From Halicephalobus mephisto (taxonomy: Eukaryota > Nematoda > Chromadorea > Rhabditida > Panagrolaimidae), in assembly GCA_009193035.1 (NCBI GenBank), contig SWDT01000149.1, positions 62,001 to 126,000 on the forward strand: 64,000 bases of DNA. The letters are read 5' to 3'. Positions 57,093 through 64,000 of this stretch are shown here, piece by piece. The notes under the pieces are model-generated. The model was not told where the DNA came from. It saw only the letters and a list, made by a program, of their open reading frames with translations, and searched no databases. Positions within the stretch are counted from its first letter, which is position 1. Each line of letters opens with the position of its first letter. The position numbers were made by a program, and so were the translations under genes.

Positions 57093-58480
57093 GCAACAAA
57101 TATTAAAGTGCTTTATCAAATCTATTTTTGCTCAGTATCATCTTGCGGATTTGAGTTTTTATTGAGCTCCAAATATTGCCAATGTAGATTTACGGTTATT
57201 TAATCTCATATATCGATCAGAAGAATGATATATAAAATTTCGGTAGTTTTATAACAATGTCAAATTGTGAGATTTAATCATTTGTTAAACCTAAAACAAG
57301 GACCCGAAATTTGTATTCAAAGCTTTAGTTATCCTGAAATTTGTCTAACAACTATTAACAAATTATGTGTTTGTCATTGAAGTACAGAATGCCGAACTTA
57401 GTGTTATTTTTTATTTCCTTATGATAATCGTTGGCATCAAACAAAGGTATTTAATTTTTGAACAAAAATGTTCAAGACAGAGACTTCAGAAGAGAAATGC
57501 CACATAATCACTCATCTTAGTGTCTTTCTTTCTATGTCTAAGAAGACGTTTCTAAATTTCGTTCTTTGTCACCTTTATTATTATGTATTTCTCAACTTCT
57601 GATATTAGCAATAATGATTCATTGAATCATTGTATAAACTTTAGATATTTTTCTAACTTTAATAAATTCTTCAATATCGATATATACTGATTTTGACGCT
57701 TTGTACTTTCTGCTTACAGTTATTAATTAATGTAAATTCCAATGTGGCTTTAATTACTTCAGAGACAGGGTTACAAAGATGCTGTTAAATCGTACTGTAA
57801 TTTACTCATCTTTTTAGATTTAAAAATTAATCAAATAATAATGCTATAATAGATTCTGAGAATCTGTTATTTCCTTGTACTTTGAAAACTTGTAATTCCG
57901 ATGTCATAAAATAGTCTTTTACCTGTCGAAAGAACTTTAATAAGCACTTTTAACTTTTCCGTCGAACCAATTTTAAATGAAGTAAAAAGTTTTGAAATTT
58001 TAAACAATATAGAAAAACCTTAAAATTCTTGAATAAAAGTTGAAAACTTATTGAATTCGAAGATTTTACAAATTTCATTTAAATTTTTAATTAATATTTA
58101 GTTGAATAACTTATTGAATAAAAATTTTCAGCTTTGGGATCTTACAATATTCAAATTTGTCGATTGAAATATTGCTGATATATACTTTATATCTTATGTC
58201 TAAATTGGTTGAATTTTGGTTCTTTGGGGAATTTTTATCAGGACTTTCTCAACCAGAAAACACGTTGTTTATTTTTAGCCAATTTTCATTAGTATTCCCT
58301 TTCATAATTTCCATAAACATCTTTATAGATTTGAAATTCCCATCAATTCAGACGTACCTTAGCCTTAAACTCCTACGTGTTTTCTTATGGATGTAGAAAA
58401 TAAATTTATCGAGGTAATTTTGCCAGAACAAACATCTGAATTTCTTGTAAATAGACTTCCATACAGACTTGAACGTTTTG

Positions 58481-58564
58481 TACACACGAAAATTTCAATG
58501 TATTGATATATAAATTGACTTGAATATATCGATACACTATATTTAATGTATTTTTTTGTGTGTA
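58481..58564. mobile_element. TACACA foldback element, 84 bp
   Basis: TACACACGAAAA at the left and TTTTTTTGTGTGTA at the right are inverted ends around ATATATCGATACACT-like sequence. Minimal member of the family. Confidence 0.65.
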
Positions 58565-58640
58565 GAGGTGAAAAATTGAACAAGTTTTTGCTTAAGATTC
58601 GCTTACGTAAATATTATGAAAACAAGTTCCTAATCTCCTA

Positions 58641-59040
58641 TACACAAAAATTGGTGCATTGTATATACTGTATGGATATATTAAATAGACTCTGATGAAT
58701 CGGATACATTTTATTCAATATATCTGATACATTAAGTTGATATAGTTGCATTGTATATACTGTATGAATATATTAAATAGACTCTGATGTATAGGATATA
58801 TTATATTCAATATATCTGATGCATTAAGTTGATATAGTTGCATTGTATATACTGTATGGATATATTAAATAGACTCTGATGAATCGGATACATTTTATTC
58901 AATATATCGATATATTAACTTGATATCAATGCACCAATGCATTAAGTTGATATCAGTGTATTGTATCTAACGTACCGATACATTGAATATAGTGTATTTG
59001 TTACATTAGAGCCATTTTAATGCACCCCTTTTTGCGTGTA
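58641..59040. mobile_element. TACACA foldback element with internal 115-bp tandem units
   Basis: Ends TACACAAAAATTGGTGCATT and (right, inverted) TACACGCAAAAAGGGGTGCA. Inside, TTGTATATACTGTATGGATA, AAATAGACTCTGATG and TTCAATATATCTGATACATT recur three times. Confidence 0.7.
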
Positions 59041-60869
59041 AATATGAACTTTCTTGTTGTTAGGTATTGAATGAAAGTGAAAAATGGAGCGAATTTTCCC
59101 TTTGAATTCGCTTACGTGATTTTCCCGAGAATGGATCCCCGACCCCCTCTGGACGAATTTTCTTACAAATAAGTTATTCAATAAAAATAAACATGTTATT
59201 AACAAGCGAATTTTCGCTTATGTGATTCTTCGGAAGAGTAAATCTCCAAATCCCTTTCAAACGAACAGTTTTCAATGTTTGGATGTTCGTTGAAAATGAG
59301 TAATCCGAATAATAAGCGAATTTTCGCTTAAATTTTGTTTATGATTTTTGTAAAATAAATTTCAAATTTTTTCACAAATAAGTTGATGAAAATTTTGGAA
59401 ATTTCGATCAATAAGTGAACTTTTAAATTTTTTACATAAAAAACAAGAAAATTAAAATGAAAGAATTTTAATAATAATTTCAACAAATATATCCTAATCT
59501 CTGTTAATCCACTCTTGTCTGATTGTGTTAATCTTCTGAGTTCAGAATCTGGTTCCTGAACGTCACGATGATTGGTTGCTCTTTTGAATGTAAACAAAAA
59601 GAGCAAATTACAACTTATTCAATGACATTTTTCACTGAAAAATTTTTAACTTTCTTGACTAGAAAACTCGGGATTAGTTGGACATTCACGTAATTCAAGG
59701 ATTTCTTTTAAATTTTCAGTTTCTTGCTTATCTCTTAAACCTTTGAAGATTAGGATATCGATTATTATTTTTTACTGGAATTCGGAAATTTTTAGAATCT
59801 TAAAAAATCTAAGGAATTTTAAATTTAATAATTTTTTCGAAAGATTCTGGAAGTTTTAGAATTTTTTGAAAAATTCTGGATTTAGTGGAAATTTTTAAAA
59901 TTTTGAATAAATCTGAAAAATTTTGGAAAAAATTTCGAAAATTAATCGTTTTATGGAATTTTTATGTTTAATATAAATTTTCAAAGATTTCGAGATTTCT
60001 CGTAGGATTCTAAATTCCAGTAGAAACTTGTGAAAATTTCTGAAACTCTCGATAAATTTCAAAAATTTTCCAGAAATTTAAAGGAAGTTTTGGAATTTTT
60101 AGTAATTTAATATAAATTTTTTGAGAATTTTAAAATTTTGAAGTTTCGGAATTTTGAAATTTCGAAGTTTTGAAATTTCGAAATTTTGTGGAAGTTTCTG
60201 GATTCTTGCAGAATCTGATAGAAACCGTTGAAACAGAAACTAAACTAGAAAAAAGATCTGAAGAGATAGCCTGAATATCAGGGAATGTAGGATACTGTAG
60301 AATATGAGTGAGATTCTCGGTTGTCTTATGTGGAAAATATATAACAATTGTATGTTTTATTTTTGAGTAAAGATCATTATTATACTTCTTGTTTCTATCT
60401 CAACAAAAACATAACTTTCTGAAATTCCGTGAAAATTGCTATAATTATATCTTCCTATATCTCAGTAGACCATTCTAAAACTTTCGAAAATCTCAGATAC
60501 TTCTGAAGTTTTCTAGAATCTGCAAAATTTTAAAGCACTTCAGAATTGAACGAACATCTCTGAAATCGTAAGTTTAGAATTTTCAGAAAATTCGCGTCGA
60601 GACAATTTCGTAAAAAATTTCATTTTTAAATTTTATAATTTTGCAATTGCAGAAATGAATAGTGTCCAAAACCGAAAATACGTGAATGGTCGTGGGAGAT
60701 CAAGAAAATTTATTTATTTTTGTCTTTTTTAAGAACTGGCTCCCGAAGGTAGAGAATAAAGTTCTGTCATTTAATGTCGATTCAAATTTCACTTTGTAAT
60801 GAATGATTTGATCGATTAATTTTGATGGAGAACATCTGCAACTATAATGACGATTGTATTTGTGAAAAA

Positions 60870-61980
60870 TCATAATCAGTCACTATTTTAATTTTCTTTA
60901 AAAATTAATTTAAAAATATTCCCTAGATTCTTGATAGTGACTGATGAGAAAATTTTAGTCACTATCCGAGGGGAAAATTAATAGTGACTGATAAAAATTT
61001 CAATCACTATCCGAGGGGAAAATTAATAGTGATTGAAAAGATAAAATTTAACTTGAAGATGGTTATTATTCGTTTTTCTTATTTGAGTGGTTTGGATAGT
61101 GACTAACAGACTCAATAGAGATTAAAGATTGTGTTCGAAATTGATTATTTATTTATCATTTTATTTTTCTGGCTAATCAGTCACTACTTGTTTTTTATTG
61201 AAACTATTCTGAATAGTGACTAGAAATTTGAACAGACAAAGGATAGTGTCCGAAACCAATCACTATTTGTTTTTTCATCGGAATTGTTTTGAATAGTGAT
61301 TTATAATTACTAATTTTTTCGAATAGTGTCCGAAATCAGCCACTATCTGTTTTCTCATCAGAATTGTTTTTCGAATAGTGACCGAAATCAGTCACTATCC
61401 GTTTTCACATTGGAACTTTTTCGAATAGTGTCCGAAACCAATCACTATCCGTTTTCTCATCAGAATTGTTTTTTGAACAGTGACCGAAAATTTGAACAGA
61501 CAAAGGATAGTATCCGAAATCAGTTACTATCCGTTTTCTCATTGGAACTTTTTCGAATAGTGTCCGAAACCAATCACTATTTGTTTTCTCATTGGAACTT
61601 TTTCGAATAGTGTCCGAAATCAGTCACTATCCGTTTTCTCATCAGAATTGTTTTTTGAACAGTGACCGAAAATTTGAACAGACAAAGGATAGTATCCAAA
61701 ATCAGTTACTATCCGTTTTCTCATTGGAACTTTTTCGAATAGTGTCCGAAACCAATCACTATTTGTTTTCTCATTGGAACTTTTTCGAATAGTGTCCGAA
61801 ATCAGTCACTATCCGTTTTCTCATCAGAATTGTTTTTTGAACAGTGACCGAAAATTTGAACAGACAAAGGATAGTATCCGAAATCAGTTACTATCCGTTT
61901 TCTCATTGGAACTTTTTCGAATAGTGTCTGAAATCAGTCACTATCTGTTTTCTCATCAGAATTGTTTTTCGAATAGTGAA
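60870..61980. repeat. ATAGTGAC array with 182-bp tandem units
   Basis: The array holds dozens of GAATAGTGTCCGAAA, CAGTCACTATCCG and TTTTCTCATTGGAACTTTTT words. In 61326-61980 a 182-bp unit repeats almost perfectly (for example the units starting 61592 and 61774). Because 182 is not a multiple of three, the open frames it makes overlap and shift. Confidence 0.88.
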
Positions 61981-63060
61981 GAATGCCTGTAATGAACTTT
62001 TTAGAAAGTGGACATAATTATGATGTTCTTTATTTTTCGTCATTACTTGAGTTTTTTCGACAACAAAGTAATTTTACACTACAAAATGGCTTATCTGACA
62101 TTCTCACTTCCTGTCCATGATGAAAACAAATGAATCGTCCTATTTATAGATTAAACGAGATCTTCATCTTCTTTCCCAATTATCTTTATCCATTTCCGAT
62201 CAGTTCAATATTTTCGTTTTTATTTATTATTTTCAAAACTGATCAAATTTCTTTCAAAATTCAATCGAATATTTACGTTTTTCAAATGGCCATAAAATTT
62301 TGTGCATTTTCTTTTATTTTTTATTTTTTTATTTTTCAATCATGATCGGTTGTGAAAAATTGATTCCTGGTCAGAGTCTAGGGTGTTTAAAGTCACAATA
62401 GTGTTATTGTAAAAAGTGAAAATGAGGATTGTTCCAGAATTATTTAAAACGAATTTTCGAAAAAACAGAATTTTGAATTTTAGAAGTTAGGTAGAAGTTT
62501 TCACAGCATTTTAGAGACTTTTAAGATTCTGAAACTTTTTGGGATTTAGAAACTTTTTGGGATTTTGAAACTTTTTAAGATTCTGAAACTTCCTAGGATT
62601 CTGAAGTCTTAAAATTTTGGAAGGTTCTGTAAAGTTCTCGAAAATTTCAGTATCTTTCACTGGATTCTAAGAAGTTTTTATAGAATTTTGAAGGATTGTA
62701 GAAATATCTACAGAAGTTCGAAAATGTCCACGATTTTGGAAAATTTTGGAATTTCACAACGGATTCTGAAAATCTTCACAAAATTCCGGAAAGTTTCAGA
62801 CTCTTTCATCAGATTCCAGAAGTATCTAATATATTCTAAATTTTAAATTTTTTAAATTTTAAAGACTTTCGTAAAATTTTAAGATTTTCTAGAAATTTCC
62901 ACCAGACTAAAAATTTCCAATAAATTCTAAAAAATTTGAGATTTATGATTTTTGAAAAAAATTGAAAAAAAATCTTTAATCGTTTGCATTTGTCGTGAAA
63001 AATTGATTTTTGATCTTTTTTGAGGTGTTTGAATCAGTAATAATTGTTTTAAAACTTTAG

Positions 63061-64000
63061 ATGCCTCTCCGGACAAGTGTCAATGGACCGGATTTCCGGG
63101 GATCCACGAGTTCCATCCAAAGAAGAAAGCAGAGTCTCAGCGAGCAGATTCCCGCCCGGAAGTCCACAGTTGCCGGGATTAGTGAGTTTTACTGTAAAAA
63201 ACTTAACTTTTTCATAAAATAAAAAGTTAAAAATTAAAACAAATTTTATAAAAAATTAAAAATCAAAAATTAAAAATAAAAACAAATTTTTATAAAAAAT
63301 TAAAAATCAAAAATTAAAACAAATTTTATAAAAAATTTAAATTTAAAACAAATTTTATAAAAAATTTAAAATTTAAAATTAAAAAAATTTTTAATTAGTA
63401 ACTAAATTAGGACATTTCTAAGAAGGTGAAAAATGAGATCATTTCGGAATTCGATTTCCGGTGCGATCTAAATTTGTCATTTATCGATTATTTTTAGAAT
63501 TATTTTGAATAAAAAAATAAATCATTAAAATTATTTTAAACAAAAAATAAACATTGTTTTTATTTAACAATAAATTTTTTAGAATTTTTAAAATTCTTTA
63601 AAAAAATTATTTTTGGGTTTTTTTTAATTTAAAAAAAATTATTTTTGAGTTTTTTTAAATTTGGAAAAAAATAAACATGATTTTTTGCATTATTTGTTTT
63701 CAGACGATGTTCTCTCGGATTCGCTCTATGTGCCCCAGGGGATCACTCTGGGGAACCACCCGGACACCCCTATCCACAACGTCAGGGTCGCGATAGAGTC
63801 CGAATTGAAGGACCCTGCTCCTCTTTTCTGCGAGATGCTTTATCTTTCTACAGAAGTGGATGCTGTTGAGAACTCCGAAATCTGTTGGGAACAAATCTCG
63901 AGATGGATAAAGTACGAACAGAAGGTGGAAGGCGACGGGACCAGGTTCTCCAAACCCCACATCACTCTGTTGTCCCTCCAGAGTCTCATCCAACTCAAAA
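63061..64000 (+). CDS. SLC4 anion/bicarbonate transporter, N-terminal part
   Basis: Exon 1 is 63061-63181 (or starts further upstream), the intron 63182-63703 (GTGAGT...TTTTCAG), and exon 2 63704 to beyond the window end. The first 140 residues include the conserved cytoplasmic-domain segment of band-3-type transporters: CWEQISRWIKYEQKVEGDGTRFSKPHITLLSLQSLIQL, shown here in pieces as SRWIKYEQKVEGDGTRFSKP and HITLLSLQSLIQL. Family proteins move HCO3-/Cl- or Na+/HCO3- at the plasma membrane; the membrane domain lies outside the window. TTTAG precedes the ATG, so either trans-splicing starts the gene here or this is an internal exon. C. elegans homologues are the abts genes; which one cannot be told. 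Confidence 0.85.

Larger units (their letters stand above)
56230..63060. other. Gene-poor repeat region
   Basis: No coding region is supported in almost 7 kb. It contains three TACACA foldback elements, AT-rich single-copy stretches, GAATTTTxGAAA-type degenerate repeats (59750-60240 and 62460-62960) and the largest ATAGTGAC array (60870-61980). Open frames inside the array are products of the repeat. Confidence 0.6.

Noticed and set aside
61326..61992. Three overlapping plus-strand open frames (MSEISHYLFSHQNCF...)
   Set aside because: They are translations of a 182-bp tandem repeat; the unit is not a multiple of three and the same words occur in non-coding arrays.

Overview
The window reads as nuclear DNA of a rhabditid-type nematode. 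It is AT-rich, has many 43-50 nt GT-AG introns, and has U-rich TTTTAG/TTTCAG acceptors directly before several start codons, as expected for spliced-leader trans-splicing. Closely spaced same-strand gene pairs look like operons. The gene content is also worm-like: nematode chemoreceptors, an oac-type acyltransferase, Drosha and an abts-type SLC4 transporter. No bacterial features (Shine-Dalgarno sites, CRISPR, bacterial operons) are present.

Layout. 1-2.7 kb: 3' part of prp-6 followed about 120 bp later by mrps-18B (probable operon). 2.7-8.1 kb: repeat-rich spacer and an SLC18B1-like MFS transporter. 8.1-18.2 kb: tandemly duplicated srh-like chemoreceptors (pseudogene, intact, pseudogene) with a more distant receptor on the other strand, a solo LTR and a Tc1/mariner relic. 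18.2-27.7 kb: an accessory island holding a zinc-ribbon P-loop GTPase and a divergent Hsp70-like gene split by a 2-kb piggyBac element with TTAA target sites. 27.8-38.9 kb (minus strand): SLC22-like transporter, dnpp-1 and drsh-1. 39.5-48.5 kb: oac-type acyltransferase, a four-TM gene with a tRNA-Asp in its intron, an acyl-CoA-binding protein, and an ADP/ATP carrier. 50-56.1 kb: an ISXO2-type zinc-ribbon gene, a four-TM gene, and two more srh-like receptors (one intact, one with a nonsense codon). 56.1-63.06 kb: gene-free repeats. 63.06 kb to the end: first exons of an SLC4 bicarbonate transporter.

Housekeeping genes (splicing, mitochondrial translation, ATP/ADP exchange, miRNA processing, peptide turnover, acyl-CoA handling) are interleaved with fast-evolving families. 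All six receptor genes share a CACCTG E-box upstream of the start, suggesting common neuronal control. Repeats fill introns and spacers: an ATAGTGAC/GTCACTAT family, CGTGTCGGGACC arrays, TACACA foldback elements, two solo LTRs with perfect target duplications, and three SL1-like 22-mers. Exon models were made by eye from splice consensus, frame and family similarity; none was checked by alignment or RNA data.
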